The notes below the pieces were generated by a model. The model did no database searches, had not been told where the DNA came from, and was given only the letters and a program-made list of their open reading frames with translations. Positions 40,226-52,312 of a stretch of 64,000 nt of DNA are shown piece after piece (within the stretch, counting starts at the first letter, position 1; each line of letters starts with the position of its first letter). Position numbers and translations under genes: made by a program. This DNA comes from Anodontia alba (lineage: Eukaryota > Mollusca > Bivalvia > Lucinida > Lucinidae), in assembly GCA_964016985.1 (NCBI GenBank), contig OZ024821.1:14681211-14745210 (forward strand). Reading direction: 5' to 3'.

Positions 40226-40415
40226 ATCTCTAGTGGACATGACTGTTGAAGCCGACGACCTTGATGAAGCTACACTTACTTTCACGAAGTTATGGAAACT
40301 GCAAGTCAGAGAGGGAAAAGAAAACTGGTTTCCAGCAGTGGTTTCACTTTCATATGCAAGTGACAAAATAAGACCACCAACTATTTGCATGAAATGTCAG
40401 TCTTGTTTGTGTTGA
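40226..40415 (+). CDS. Candidate 3' exon of an unknown gene, extended into a SINE
   Basis: Acceptor TATTATTTTTTCAG precedes 1 nt plus an open frame SLVDMTVEADDLDEATLTF..KLWKL..GKENWFPAVV..CMKCQS, then CLC and a stop supplied by the SINE. The acceptor phase (2) does not fit directly onto the donor at 37938 (phase 0), so a missing exon or no relation must be assumed. The product is not recognised. Confidence 0.3.
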
Positions 40416-40708
40416 GGTTTTACGGCCCAGTCAACCCAATGGGGTCATGTCGAGCGCGGTCAGTTTACCTAACCACCCGTTTACTGGGCAGGCTTAGTCC
40501 TCTAAGTGGTTAACCAGTATTGTGCCCATTCTTTTGCCAGAAACTGACAACTGCCCTTCTTGAATCAGCGGAAGGGAGAGAATGACCGTAGAAAATATTT
40601 CATGATCAATCTCCACGAAAGAATGTTGCCGACCTCGGCGGGGGTTGAACCCGCGACCTCCTGGTCTCCAGTCAGATGGCGCATCCAAATGAGCCACGGA
40701 GGCCGGCG
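40404..40708 (-). mobile_element. tRNA-derived SINE with 13-bp target duplication
   Basis: Target duplication GAAATGTCAGTCT at 40391-40403 and 40709-40721. On the minus strand the head reads GGCTCATTTGGATGCGCC (A box) and GGGTTCAACCCC (B box); the tail end on the plus strand is TTGAGGTTTTACGGCCCAGT. Not a functional tRNA gene. Confidence 0.92.
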
Positions 40709-40984
40709 AAATGTCAGTCTATTTGCTATTAAAAACAAGAAAAAAATCATCAATTTGTCATGTGCTGAATTAGCTAGTGGTAAAGGTTACGGTATAAGTG
40801 ACACGAATGCAGTCACATTGCCTTACTGATGATTCTTTTTTATGTACATGTGTAAAGTTTTATAATAAAAAAAAAACAAAAAACATAGGTTCAGGTCTGA
40901 GATAATGTTTAGAATAAAAATATTCCAAATTAACTTTCAAAGCAGTATCTTGTTCATCTGTCATTACTGACAATGACCAATCCT

Positions 40985-43900
40985 AATCAACTGTGTGATG
41001 TGCTATTATTTGTGTGTTCTAAGATGGTTGATGAGACCAATCTTAGCTCTAAACTGCCTGTTGCAGATAGAACAAGAGGGGTCTGAGGAAGAAAGCTCTG
41101 TTGGTGATGCCTTAGCTCTGGCTTTCCACTGTGCACGTTTCTGCTCGGCTTCACCGATTCTTTTTGCTTCGTATTCACCAACTCCCATTTTTATGAGGCC
41201 TCGCCACTTTGTACGATCTTGTGCAATCTGTTCCCATGACTCTGTTGGTATGTTGAAGTCTTTATGGGAGGCTTTGAGGGTGTCCTTGTATCCCTTCTTC
41301 TGACCACCATGGGAGTGTTTTCCGACTTGAAGTTCTCCATAGAGGATTTTCTCTGCATCCCTGCCCTTTTCAGGACTTCTGTGTCTGGAATCCTGTCTTG
41401 CCACTTGATCTTTAGAAGTTTTCTAAGACAGCTTGTATGGAAGTGGTTCAGTCTTTTGGCATGCCGTTGATAAACTGTCCAAGTTTCGCATGCGTTTAAA
41501 AGTGTTGGAAGCACCACCGATCTATATACTTTCAGCTTTGTGTCAAGTCTGATTCCACTTCGGTCCCAAATACTTCCACATAGCCGGCCAAATGCTGCAA
41601 CAGCTTTGGCAATTCTAGCATTGACTTCATCATCAATGTGCAAACTCTAGACAATGTGCTTCCAAGGTAGGTGAACTTGTCTATCACTTGCAGTCGTTGA
41701 CATTTCACTGTGATGGTAGGCTCCTTGTAAGGCTTTCCAGGTGCTGGCTGATATACTACCTCAGTCTTTTTGATGCTGATTGTGAGATCATAGCTGTCAC
41801 ATGAATCAGATACTTGATCCACACCTTTTTGCATTTTCTCTTCTGTTGGAGCACCCTTTGCCCTGTCATCAGCAAAGAGGAACTCGTCTAGCACCTCTGT
41901 CTGCACCTTAGATTTAGCTTGCAACCTTCTTAGATTGAAAAGTTTCCCATCAAAGTGATACCTAATAGGTATACCATTGTCACCATCCTGGAAAGCGTCT
42001 GTAAGCATGGCAGAAAACATCATGCTGAATAGTGTTGAAGCTAGTACACAGCCTTGCTTAACTCCATTTGTCACAGGAAATGATTCAAAAAACTCGCCAT
42101 CATTTTAGACCCTTGCAAGCATACCATCATGGAACTGCCACACCATTGCTATGAATTTGGCAGGACAACTAAACTTTGCCATAGTTTTCCAAAGTCCCTC
42201 ACGACTAACTGTGTCAAATGCTTTGGTAAGGTCGACAAAGGTCATGTAGAGGTCCACATTCTGTTCCTGGCATTTTTCTTGAAGCTGTCATGCTGTAAAG
42301 ATCATGTCTATTGTTCCTCTGTTTTTCCTGAATCCACACTGGCTTTCTGGTAGAAGCCCTAACCGTTCCAGGTGTTCATTCAATCGGTTCAGTAGGACCC
42401 TAGCAAGAATCTTCCCAGCAATTGACAATAAAGAGATGCCTCAATGACTGTCAAAGACTTGAGGATTTTGCATCCTTGAGTTCTTGAGGGAAGGCTTCTT
42501 TTCTCCACATAATGTGAAATAACTCTGTCAGTTTCTCTGCAACTGGAGGACCTCCTGCTTTGTAGATCTCCGCAGGTATTGCATCTAATCCTGGAGCCTT
42601 GCCAGATGGCAGAAGTTTTATTGCTTTCACTGTTTCAGAGACGGCTGGGAGCTCATCAAGCAGTGGATTATATTCCACCTGTGGCAGTTTGTTGATAGCT
42701 TCATCATTGATAGATGATGGCCGATTAAGGACACCTTCAAAGTGTTCAGCCCATCTTTTCAAGATAGCTTCTTGGTCAGTCAGAAGACCATCTGCACTAA
42801 GGAGTGGGGTGGTTCCTGAGCTCTGGGGACCATATACTGTCTTGAGTGCATCAAAGAACTTTGTCATGTCCTTTCTGTCTGCAAAGGACTGGATTTCATC
42901 AGCCTTTTTTTCTCAGCCAGGAGTCTTGCATGTCTCTGAGCCTCGTCTGAACTGTCTTGCATATGTTTGAATAGGCAGTCTTGCTAGATACTGAGCTGGT
43001 ATTTCTGAGGTAAGCCTTGTGTTTTTGGTGTTTCTCTTCAAGGAGTCCCTGAATTTCTTTGTCATTCTCATCAAACCAATCTTGGTGTTTGCGAGATACT
43101 GTTCCTAGGGAATCCATTGCTGAAGAATGAACGGTGTCTCTGAAGACTGTCCAGCTCTCATCTACATCTTCTGAACTGTGTTCCAGTGCATCTAAACGGC
43201 TGCAGAGATCGTTGACAGATGCTTGCCTCTTGCTGTCTTGTTTCAGCTTGGAGACATCTAATTTCTTTGGCACCTTCTTGCCTTGTGGTCGTCATACAGT
43301 CTGAATGCGCAGGTTGAGTTTGCTGACAACAAGCCTGTGATCTGTCCAACAGTCTGCACCACACATAGTTTTAGTCACTCTGACATCCTGTCTGTCCTTC
43401 CTTCACACTATGACATAGTCAATGAGATACCAGTGTTCGGATCGAGGGTGCATCCATGTTGTCTTTCTGCGAGTTGGTAGACGGAAGACTGTGTTGGTGA
43501 TCAGTAATTCATGCTCTGCACACTTCCTTAAAAGGAGGAGTCCATTGCTGTTGCACTTCCCTACACCTTCAGATCTAATCACTCCTTCTCAGGTCTGGTG
43601 GTCTGTGCCCACACTGGCATTGAAGTCCCCGAGGAGGATGAGTTTGTCTGTCCGAGGTGCTGCAGAAATCACAGAATCTAAATCATCATAGAACTTGTCT
43701 TTAACCTCATCTGGGTTGGTCATTGTGGGTGCATAGGCACTTACAATTGTTGCATGCCTCTTGCCAGATAAAGGAAGTCTCAGCGTCATTAGGTGGTCAT
43801 TTATGCCTTTGGGAAGTCCTGAGAGCTTGCTGACGAGGTGTGACTTGATGGCGAATCCTACTCCTGCTTCACGCCACTCTTCTTTCTTGCGTCCACTCCA

Positions 43901-44150
43901 AAAGAAAGTGTGGCCAGCACCAACTTCTAAAATCTTTTAAAAGCCCTTCTTCTGCAAGGCGAGTCTCACTCAGAGCGAGTCTCACTCAGAGCTGCAATCT
44001 CGACTTTGTATCGGTCAAGTTCTCTACCAACTAGAACTGTTCTTCACTCAGGTCTGTCAGAACTAGAACTGTCCATTAGGGTGCGCACATTCCAAGTGCC
44101 GATGGTTAGAGGTATCACCTTCATTTTCTTTTTTCTTGTTTGACCGCTAA
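40985..44150 (-). pseudogene. LINE B, nearly full-length non-LTR retrotransposon with frameshifts
   Basis: Minus strand, in order: endonuclease part (VSAYAPT..LILLGDFNASVG, about 43789-43589, APE-type GDFN motif), linker (WFDENDKEIQGLLEEK, WLRKKG), reverse transcriptase (GKAPGLDAIPAEIYKAGG; GVKQGCVLASTLFSMMFSAM; LFADD active-site box near 41880), C-terminal part (IDKFTYLGSTLS; NACETWTVYQRHAKRL; WQDRIPDTEVLKRAG) and a terminal C2H2 finger (CSICNRQFRAKIGLINHLRTH). Several frameshifts and stops (e.g. near 42450, 42090, 41640). The order EN-RT-zinc finger fits one common LINE group of molluscs and other invertebrates. The clade is not assigned. Confidence 0.9.
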
Positions 44151-44860
44151 GTGGGATTCCTGCTGATCACGGTTAACCAGCCAGGTGTTTTGAAGCAGGC
44201 AATTGTTTAGGGCACCTTTTCTAGCCCCTTCCCCATGCTATGGGGGTGAGCAGTGCGATCCTAAAAAGGTCTGCTCAGTCGCTCAGTTCGGCTGCCGAAT
44301 TCCCCATACTGTTTGGCTCTTAAAGAAAGCGACCATATAGAACCAAGCCGCCTGTGTGCAGGTCCGTAACTACAGCTTCCAGTATTTCCTCACCTGCTGC
44401 TTCGCCGCTCACCCATCGCCACAGGGCTTTTGTATGATTTGCATATATGTGCTTGCTGTGAATGTGTGTTGCTGATTAAGATAACATGTGCTGTGAATTG
44501 GATTATAGTGAGGGAGAGGCGCGCAGAGTCAATCTCACTCTCTCATCCTGACCTAGCTGGATCCAGAGGCAAGACAGTGTCAGGACATCTGGAGCTAAGC
44601 CCGGATGCAGTGGATGACCATGACTTCTTTTGTGCCTTGTCATGCTCTCCATGCTCCACAACATGCTGCTGCATCCCCATTTGGGCCGTTGAATCATAAT
44701 AATGATTTTTTCCACCCCAGCGGCCGAAGCAGGCTTTACATAACTGGAACAGGCAAATCCAGGTATGCAGGTTTTTGTTTGGAGTTGCCAACTCCTAGGT
44801 GGATTGCCGACCAGGGCTTGAGAGCTCCATCTACCCTAAATATTGACAGATTCTGTTAAC
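44151..44860 (-). other. Probable 5' leader region of LINE B
   Basis: No intact frame. Continues the LINE B strand upstream of its endonuclease and lacks other repeat signatures. The left boundary follows the first recognisable endonuclease sequence; the right boundary is a guess near 44860. Confidence 0.4.
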
Positions 44861-44877
44861 AGCTATATAGAAGCAGT

Positions 44878-44914
44878 AACTTAAATGTCTTATGTAGCAT
44901 AAGACATTTAAGTT
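44878..44914. repeat. Palindrome with 17-bp perfect arms
   Basis: AACTTAAATGTCTTATG, TAG, CATAAGACATTTAAGTT. Confidence 0.98.
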
Positions 44915-45087
44915 ATAGAAGCGGTATAGCTATACAGCAAATGGAATGTTCCTTTGGCGAGAGGAAGCTATGTCTACAAAAGGAAGATGTAATTTCAAGC
45001 TGTATGGTTGAAGTTTTTATTTTTACAAAAAATATTATCTGGTTTTGTATCATATTAGTACAGCAGTATTTTGTTTCATGAAACCAT

Positions 45088-48000
45088 ATTAGAAACTAGA
45101 GGAACAGTTGGTGTCAATCAACAATTCCCAGTTTGACTTCGTCCCAGGCAGAGGCACTACAGATATAATCTTTGTTGTCAGGCAGCTGCATAAGAAGTAT
45201 CTAGCTGCCAACAAGAGACTCTACATGACTTTCGTAGACCTGGAGAAGGCGTTTGATTGAATACCTTGGAAGGTCATCTGGTGGGCGCTGAGAAAACTTG
45301 GTGTGGATGGGTGGATTGTGCGACTGGTGCAGGGGATGTATGTAAATGCGCGGAGCCGTGTCCGTGTTGGTGAGGGGTACAGTGAAGAGTTTGAAAAGAA
45401 GGTTGGTGTTCGCCAAGGATCAGTACTCAGCCCGCTGCTCTTCATCATTGTGCTTGAAGCCTTATCATGAGAGTTCTGCTCTGGGGTCCCCTGGGAAGAC
45501 CTCTATGCTGATGACCTTGTTATCATCGCTGAATCGCTTGAGGAATGTGTCAGGAGGCTCTTGACATGGGAAGAAGCAATGGAGAAGAAAGGACTGAGAG
45601 TAAATGCAGGAAAGACAAAGATCATGATCTGCGGTACAGGACTGGACCTCCTGCAGAGTTCAGGTTAGTTTCCATGCACCGTCTGTCGCACTGGAGTGGG
45701 CAGCAACAGCATCTTCTGCAATGGCTGCAAGCACTGGGTGCACAAGAAATGCAGTGGGCTCAAGCAGTTGAAAACAAGAGGCCCATGGGCCACGATTCGC
45801 TCACCTGAGTGACAAAGCCACTGCAGACATGCAGATGTTAAGCAACATTTTTCCAATCCTATCATCGCAACTAATGAAAATATCATCATTTGAGCAGTTC
45901 TTAGCAGGCTTCAGAGGAAAAGCCATTTGAAATTATCAACTTTTTTCCATAAAAATGTATGGGGCCCATACAAATGCATACAGAAGCAAACTTGACCTCG
46001 CCGTAAAAAGGTTAAATGTCAATGTATGAATTATTTTAGCAACTTTGGTAGACCGCCCGTTCCAGATGATATATGCAAAGATTCAGCCACAAGCCATCCT
46101 TGGTTTTGGAGAATAAGATTTTTAAATGTTTTTTCCCATGCAAATGCATAAGGAAGCAAACTTGACCTTGCGTAAAAAGGTCAAATGTCAATGTATGACC
46201 ATTATTTTAGCAATTTTGGTAGACCCCCTGTCCCCGATGATTTATGCGAACATTCAGCCCCAAAGCATCCTCGGTTCTAGAGAAGAAGATTTATAAAGGT
46301 TTTTACCATATATGGGCATGGCGCCCATCTTGGTCAACGAGCCGTGACCATTTTAGCAATCTTTTGTCCCCCCTACCTAAGGAGGCTCCATATGAAATTT
46401 GAGCAAAATTGGCCCAGAGGCTCCAGAGGAGAAGTTGTTTGAAATTCTGAACATTTTTCCCATACAAATGCATAAGGAAACAAAATTGACCTTATCGTAA
46501 AAAGGTCAAATGTCAATGTACGACCATTATTTTAGCAATTTTGGTAGCCCTCCTGTTCCCAAAGATATATGCAAAGATTCAGCCATAAGGCATGCTCGGT
46601 TTTGGAGAAGAAGATTTTTAAAGTTTTTCCCATACAAATGCATAGGGAAGCAAACTTGACCTTGCCGTAAAAAGGTCAAAGGTCAACGTACGACAATTCT
46701 TTTAGCAATTTTGGTAGACCTCCCGTCCCCGATGATTCCTGCAAAGGTTCAGCCCCAAGGTGTTCTCGGTTCTGTAGGAGAAGATTTTTAAAGGTTTTTA
46801 CCATATATGGGCGTGGCGGCCATCTTGGTCAATAGACCGTGACCATTTTAGCAATTTTTCGTTCCCCCACCCTAAGGAGGCTCCATATGAAATTTGAGCA
46901 AAATTGGCCCAGAGGCTCCAGAGGAGAAGTTGTTTGAAATTCTGAACATTTTTCCCATACAAATGCATAAGGAAACAAAATTGACCTTATCGTAAAAAGG
47001 TCAAATGTCAATGTACGACCATTATTTTAGCAATTTTGGTAGCTCTTCTGTTCCCGAAGATATATGCAAAGATTCAGCCATAAGGCATGCTCGGTTTTGG
47101 AGAAGAAGATTTTTAAAGTTTTTCCCATACAAATGCATAGGGAAGCAAACTTGACCTTGCCGTAAAAAGGTCAAAGGTCAACGTACGACAATTCTTTTAG
47201 CAATTTTGGTAGACCTCCCGTCCCCGATGATTCCTGCAAAGGTTCAGCCCCAAGGCATTCTTGGTTCTGTAGGAGAAGATTTTTAAAGGTTTTTACCATA
47301 TATGGGCGTGGCGGCCACCTTGGTCAATGGACCGTGACCATTTTAGCAATTTTTTTTTCGTTCCCCCACCCTAAGGAGGCTCCGTATGAAATTTGAGCAA
47401 AATTGGCTCAGCGGTTTCAGAGGAGAAGTCGTTTGAAAATGTTAACGGACGGACGCACGGACGGACGGACGGACGGACGCACGGACGGACGACGGACGAA
47501 AAGTGATCACAATAGCTCATCCTGAGCAGAGCTCAGGTGAGCTAAAAAAGACCCAGACTACAGATGTACATGGTGCCAGGGAATTGCACGCCCCTTGGAT
47601 GGCAGACCACAGAAGGAAGTCCAGGTCGGACCTGACAAGCTTGAGGTGGTAGCTTCCTTTTGCTACCTAGGAGACATGCTCTCAGCAACAGGTGGCTGTG
47701 AACTTTCAACCACAACAGGTGTGAAAATCAACTGGAAGAAGTTCAAGGATCTGCTACCACTTCTCTTTTCATGCCACCTCTCTTTCAAAACATGTGGCCG
47801 TGTGTACAGCTCTTGTGTGCGGAGTGCAATGCTCCATGCCAGCGAGACTTGGCCATTGACAAAGCCAAACCTCCAGCGTCTGCGGCGAAATGACAGGGCA
47901 ATGATCAGACAGATCTGCAATGTCAGGCCGCAAGACACTGTCACCATCAGGTCCAATGAGCTACTTGTGCGGCTTGGCATTGAGGATCTGGACCTCATTC

Positions 48001-48300
48001 TGAAGGAGAGAAGACTCCAATGGAATGGACATGTGGAATGCTCCAATGGTGCAGTCAAGACAGCTTCTGACATACAGGTTGATGGAAAGCGTGGGCCCAA
48101 GATGACATGGAAACAGCTGACAGAGAGGGATTGCAGAGAGTGGAAGCTCTTGGCTATCAACCCTCATGATAGACATACCTGGAGATCTGATGCGAGATCT
48201 GCCATGCATGCAGCAAGCCAGCTATCTGGAAGGGGGCCCACTGGTGTGGATGTTGCCCCTGTACCTGCATGTTAATCAAAAATCTGATTATGATATGATG
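45088..48300 (+). pseudogene. LINE A, copy 2, interrupted by a tandem-repeat element
   Basis: Plus strand: KLEEQLVSINNSQFDFVPG, RGTTDIIFVVRQLHKKY, LYMTFVDLEKAFD followed by a stop, then VRVGEGY, VRQGSVLSPLLFI, a stop and frameshift, LYADDLVIIAESLEE, WEEAMEKKGLRVNAGKTK, zinc-knuckle-like CTVCRTG..FCNGC..WVHKKC. It breaks at about 45773 and resumes at about 47547 with an open frame (47595-48275) giving VVASFCYLGDMLSATGG, MLHASETWPL, LGIEDLDLILKERRLQW, GRGPTGVDVAPVPAC. Same family as 9487-10690, which supplies the uninterrupted sequence at the break. Confidence 0.92.
45774..47547 (+). mobile_element. Tandem-repeat element E12 inserted in LINE A
   Basis: ACAAGAGG start, mini-hairpin GGCCCATGGGCC (45780-45791), subterminal CGCTCACCTGAG (45798-45809). 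The body has two nearly identical 493-bp units (motif CTAAGGAGGCTCCATATGAA at about 46377 and 46870, partly a third), each with TGACCTT..AAGGTCA. Then a GGACGGACGGACGGACGGAC tract and stem-loop 47514-47543 ending CTCAGGTGAGCT, complementary to the 5' subterminal motif. Confidence 0.9.
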
Positions 48301-48799
48301 ATATGAGAGGAACAAGGAATTACAAAAGTGCTGATCAATCAGGATGTGCAGATGCAGAGGCTGATCTGCGACTTTGTTGTTCTCATAGGCATAATTCCAT
48401 GTTTCTAATGCACAACACTTTTCAGTGAAAACCCTTAGGCATTCTTTCTGTACATATTCTTCTAGCCCCGAACTTTGTGCCTATAAAAGCAACCCTAAGT
48501 TGCAATAATGCTTTAGAATAAGAAAGGTGTTTCATGGAAATTTGTTATGCATTAGAAACATGAACGGGGATTGCTTATAAACATGCAGATTTAACTTTAG
48601 ACATATTTTACTTTCCCAAAAGGAACATTCTTTTCAGTATATAGCCATAGCCCTTTTATAGGAATATACATTGTTTTTCTTTTAGATGCCTTTCTTTTAG
48701 AATATTCATGAAGAAAAAATTCTTATTTTTTGACGTGTTGGCACATTTTTTCATCAAACGCAAATATCTCAATGTCTCACGATCCGAGCCTATTCGAAG

Positions 48800-48833
<34 letters not shown>

Positions 48834-49050
48834 TTGTAAATGGTTGCAAAGAAACTTTAGAAAATATCTTTGAGAATTTTTCCTCAGTTTCTTTGCAGCA
48901 AGACCTAGTAATACCTCCCCGTTCGGTGCTGGCTGGAAACTATGGATGGGAAAAGTTTTTTAAACACAAAAGGTCAACATTATGCAGTTCTTTACAGCTC
49001 TTTACAGACAGCAGGCTGGTACCCAGAGAGAAGAAGACAACACTGTAAGT
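48301..49050. other. Spacer with a run of about 29 A
   Basis: No gene seen. Poly-A at about 48801-48829. Confidence 0.5.
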
Positions 49051-49748
49051 TTAATATGAAATAAATAGGTGCTACCTATGAAACGAGCTTAAGCATTTTG
49101 TGCGTTATTTTTTTCTTTCTCTTTTTTTCACCAGGTATGCAAAGTCGCGGACCAGACAAAACTAGTTTAAATAGATCCGAGACAAGGTGCACAACATCGA
49201 ATATTATGCTTACATCAATTTAACCCGAGTTTCCTAGGAAACATTGCTCTACTGTATTTTTTTTTTTTTTACACATATTTAAAAAGTGAGGCAAGTGAAA
49301 ATAGGTTGATTTGATACTAAATATAGCTATATAACCCAGTCTGAATCACCTAAAATCTGCCATCCATGCTATCTAAGTCTGATGCCTTCAGGGTACAATG
49401 GAAGCATCTCCTAAAAACACCACTAATTTGACAGGCGTTTACAAAATGGCATGCAACTGGTGCGTCCGTGTTGATCAGTCGCCTTTTGGGCTTGGGGGTG
49501 GGGCGTAGTACTCTCCACAGGTCGTTACTGCTATCAATTATGCCATACGATGTATCTCGGTTTCTAGGTATTAACTTTATGGATGCTTATGATGTTTATC
49601 AATAATTCAAGCTATGATACAATTTGATAAGCAAATCATTGTGCAACGTGTGTACAGATGAAAGTTGCTGAAGTACAAACGATCAGCTGATCGCCAGTCA
49701 GCTGAAATCACCGCATACCCTACCTTTATCATGTTGTCTGCGATAAAT

Positions 49749-50594
49749 TACTACTAATTTCAGAATTGGTTAGATTTTCAACATTTTGCAACATTTTAAA
49801 GGGGAATGCAACCTTAAAATGTATTGTGCTTTAAAGTACAGAACATTACAAACAAGAAAGTTATAGACAACTGAATATTTTAACATTGGTGGAATGGGTG
49901 CCGCCATTTTGAATATTTAATGAGGTTTTATAAAAATTAAAGTTCGTTTCATAAAGGTAGTTATTCTCATAAAGTTTGTTTATTTTGGGGAAAATGATTG
50001 CTTGTCACTAGAATTAAAAGATTATAAAAAAATGTAGTAAAAATATTCTTAAAAACCCTTTATAATTTGGTTCTGCATGTTTAATTTGGGCTGTATGACG
50101 TCACAAAGCCTACAATATGGCGCCATTCATGACAGCCATTTTAAATATATTCAAACCACCATAAATTCCTTATTTCTAGGCCGATTTTGAAAACTCTTAC
50201 ATCAAAATAAATGGCTTGTTAAGCACTTTACTGGAAGATATACTTACAACTTATATTGCATTCCCCTTTAAAGTTGACAATTGGTTGTCAAAACCAACAC
50301 TTTGCATCATTGACTGGATGTAAATATCCATTTCAGGTGTTACATAAACCCATCGGAATCATTTTCACATGTCAAACAATGACCACAAGAAAGGAAATGA
50401 ACCCAAATATTTGTTCACTTATTTGATAAACCTGTCATTCAAACATCAGGATCTCTTCTTTCTTGACAAAAATAATGCTAAGAAGGTCAGAAGCTGTGCG
50501 TCATTTAAACAAACAACTAATCACCTGCCATTTCAAGGGGCTTTCTTCTAGATGCAGTGTTATAATGAAAGTGTAATAAATTCTGAAATTAATA
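49749..50594 (+). mobile_element. d-element copy 1 (TACTACTAATTTCAGAAT ends) with nested MITE
   Basis: Ends TACTACTAATTTCAGAAT and ATTCTGAAATTAAT. Body AAAGGAAATGAAC..CTTTCTTGACAAAAATAATG matches 51571-51944 in the same orientation. Split by the MITE at 49797-50270. Confidence 0.8.
49797..50270. mobile_element. MITE with TAAAGGGGAATGCAA ends
   Basis: TAAAGGGGAATGCAA and TTGCATTCCCCTTTA are exact reverse complements. It lies inside d-element copy 1; copy 2 lacks it and gives the empty site. Confidence 0.9.
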
Positions 50595-50696
50595 ACGAGC
50601 TTAAGCGACCTGTGAAGCAGGTCGTCACCTGCAAAGCAGGTGACAAAGCTTAAGCTCGTACTATAGGTATCGTGAGTCTCTAATATACAATGTACT

Positions 50697-51044
50697 ATGC
50701 AAAAGAGTTTGCATGTGGCAGATGACTGGTTTCCCATATCTACAGCGGAGTATATCTGCTTAATGTTGTACCCGAAAACCAATGCTAATAAGGCCAGAGC
50801 CATTGGCCTGTTTCCGAAAAATATGATAATCAGATACGCTCCGCTGCAAACATGGAAAGACAGTCAGCCACCGCAAGCGATCTCATTGGCTGTAAAGAAT
50901 CGTATAGCCAATGAAATAGAAGGAAATATTTTTACATCATTGACACGGATGACTGCAAGACTGATCTGCGTTTTAGCCGCCATTTTTAATTTTGATTTCT
51001 CTCGCATTAAACAACATTTTCGTGTATTTAAAGGTAAATACTGA
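50697..51044 (+). other. Unrecognised 115-codon open frame in the loop of foldback 1
   Basis: MQKSLHVADDWFPISTAEYI..NRIANEIEGNIFTSL..IFNFDFSRIKQHFRVF. Two oppositely oriented CCAAT motifs (TCATTGGCTG at 50884, AGCCAATGAAAT at 50909), a GCCGCCATTTTTA motif (50979) and a donor-like AAAGGTAAATA (51032) also suggest promoter plus first exon rather than a protein. No homology recognised. Confidence 0.25.
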
Positions 51045-51570
51045 AGTATTGCTGTGAAAAATGGATTACATTCCTACAACACATAACAGGAATTATGCAT
51101 AGGGAAGAATTTATCGCTGACAACATGATAAAGGTAGGATATGCGGTGATTTCAGCCTCGTACCCATCAATACAATGGGTCCGAGTTTCAGCTGACTGGC
51201 GACTGGTTAAATACTTTAGTGACTTTCGTCTGTACACACATGCTGCACAATGATTTGCTTGTCAAATTGTGTCATAGCTTGTGTTATTGATAAACATCAT
51301 AAGCATCCATAAAGTTAATACCTAGAAACGAGATACATTGTATGGCATAATTGATAGCAGTAACGACGCCGTGGAGAGTACTACGCCCCACCCCAAGCCC
51401 AAAAGCCAAAGCAGATCGATCGACACGGACGCACCGGTTGCATGCCATTTTGTAAATGCCTGACAAATTAGTGGTGCTTTTAGGACATGCTTCCGTTGTA
51501 ACCTGAAGGCATCAAATTTGGATATCATGGATGGCAGACTTTAGGTGATTCAGACTGGGTAATAGAGCTA

Positions 51571-51944
51571 TACTACTCATTTCGGAATTGGTTAGACTTT
51601 CAACATCTTGCAACATAAAAATTTGACAGCCTGTTGTCAAAACCAACCCCTTCATATCATTGATAAAATGTAAATAATTATTCCAGCGGTGACATAACCT
51701 CATCAGAAACAGTTTCACAATTCAAAAAATTACCTCAACAAAGGAAATGAACATGAATATCGCTCAGTTATTTGATAACTTGTCATTCAAACTCAAAGAT
51801 CAGTTCTTTCTTGACAAAAATAATGCTGAAAAAGACAAGCTATGCTTCATTTAACACAAACAAATCATCACCTGTCAGTACAAGGGGCTTTCTTTCAGAT
51901 AGAGTGTAATAAGGAAAGTCTAATGGATTCTGAAATCAGTAGTA
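51571..51944 (+). mobile_element. d-element copy 2
   Basis: 374 bp, TACTACTCATTTCGGAAT to ATTCTGAAATCAGTAGTA; inserted exactly at the point where the right arm of foldback 1 is interrupted relative to the left arm. Confidence 0.85.
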
Positions 51945-52217
51945 TTTAGTATCAAATTAACCTCTTTTCACTTGCCTCACTTTTTAAATATGTAAAAAAT
52001 ACAGCAGAGCGATGTTTCCTAGGAAACTCTGGTTAAATTGATGTAAGCATAATATTCGATGTTGTGCACTTTGTCTGGGACCTATTTAAACAGATTTTGT
52101 CTGGTCCGCGACTTTGCATACCTGGTGAAAAAAAGAAAAAGAAAATGCACAAAATGCTTGGGCTCATTTCATTGGTAACACCTATTTATTTCATATAACA
52201 GGTATAAACCAGATTGA

Positions 52218-52312
52218 GGCGAGTTCATTTCTAAATGGGGCGAGTTGTGTAATGAATGTGGGGCGAGTTTTATGTGGGGCGATTTGCGTCTTGGGGCAAG
52301 TTGTCCTGCACC
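52218..52312. repeat. GGGGCGAGTT-type short tandem motif, 5 copies
   Basis: GAGGCGAGTT, GGGGCGAGTT, GGGGCGAGTT, GGGGCGATTT, GGGGCAAGTT at intervals of 17-27 bases. Confidence 0.85.

Larger units (their letters stand above)
49054..52196. mobile_element. Large foldback element 1, about 700-bp inverted arms
   Basis: Left arm 49054-49748 pairs with the right arm 52196-51945 plus 51570-51106 (e.g. CACCTAAAATCTGCCATCCATG with CATGGATGGCAGACTTTAGG; GGAGAGTACTACGCCCCACC with its inverse). Arms are clearly diverged. The two d-elements (49749-50594 and 51571-51944) are direct repeats inserted within or beside the arms. The loop (50595-51105) has a 115-codon open frame of unknown nature. Type not assigned; foldback/TIR element is the best description. 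Confidence 0.8.

Noticed and set aside
40620..40700. tRNA gene on the minus strand
   Set aside because: Part of a SINE with target duplication and tail; the same goes for 12989-13050, 18285-18356 and 24188-24250.
41006..41404. Host C2H2 zinc-finger gene
   Set aside because: The finger is the C-terminus of LINE B; RT and endonuclease lie upstream on the same strand with frameshifts.
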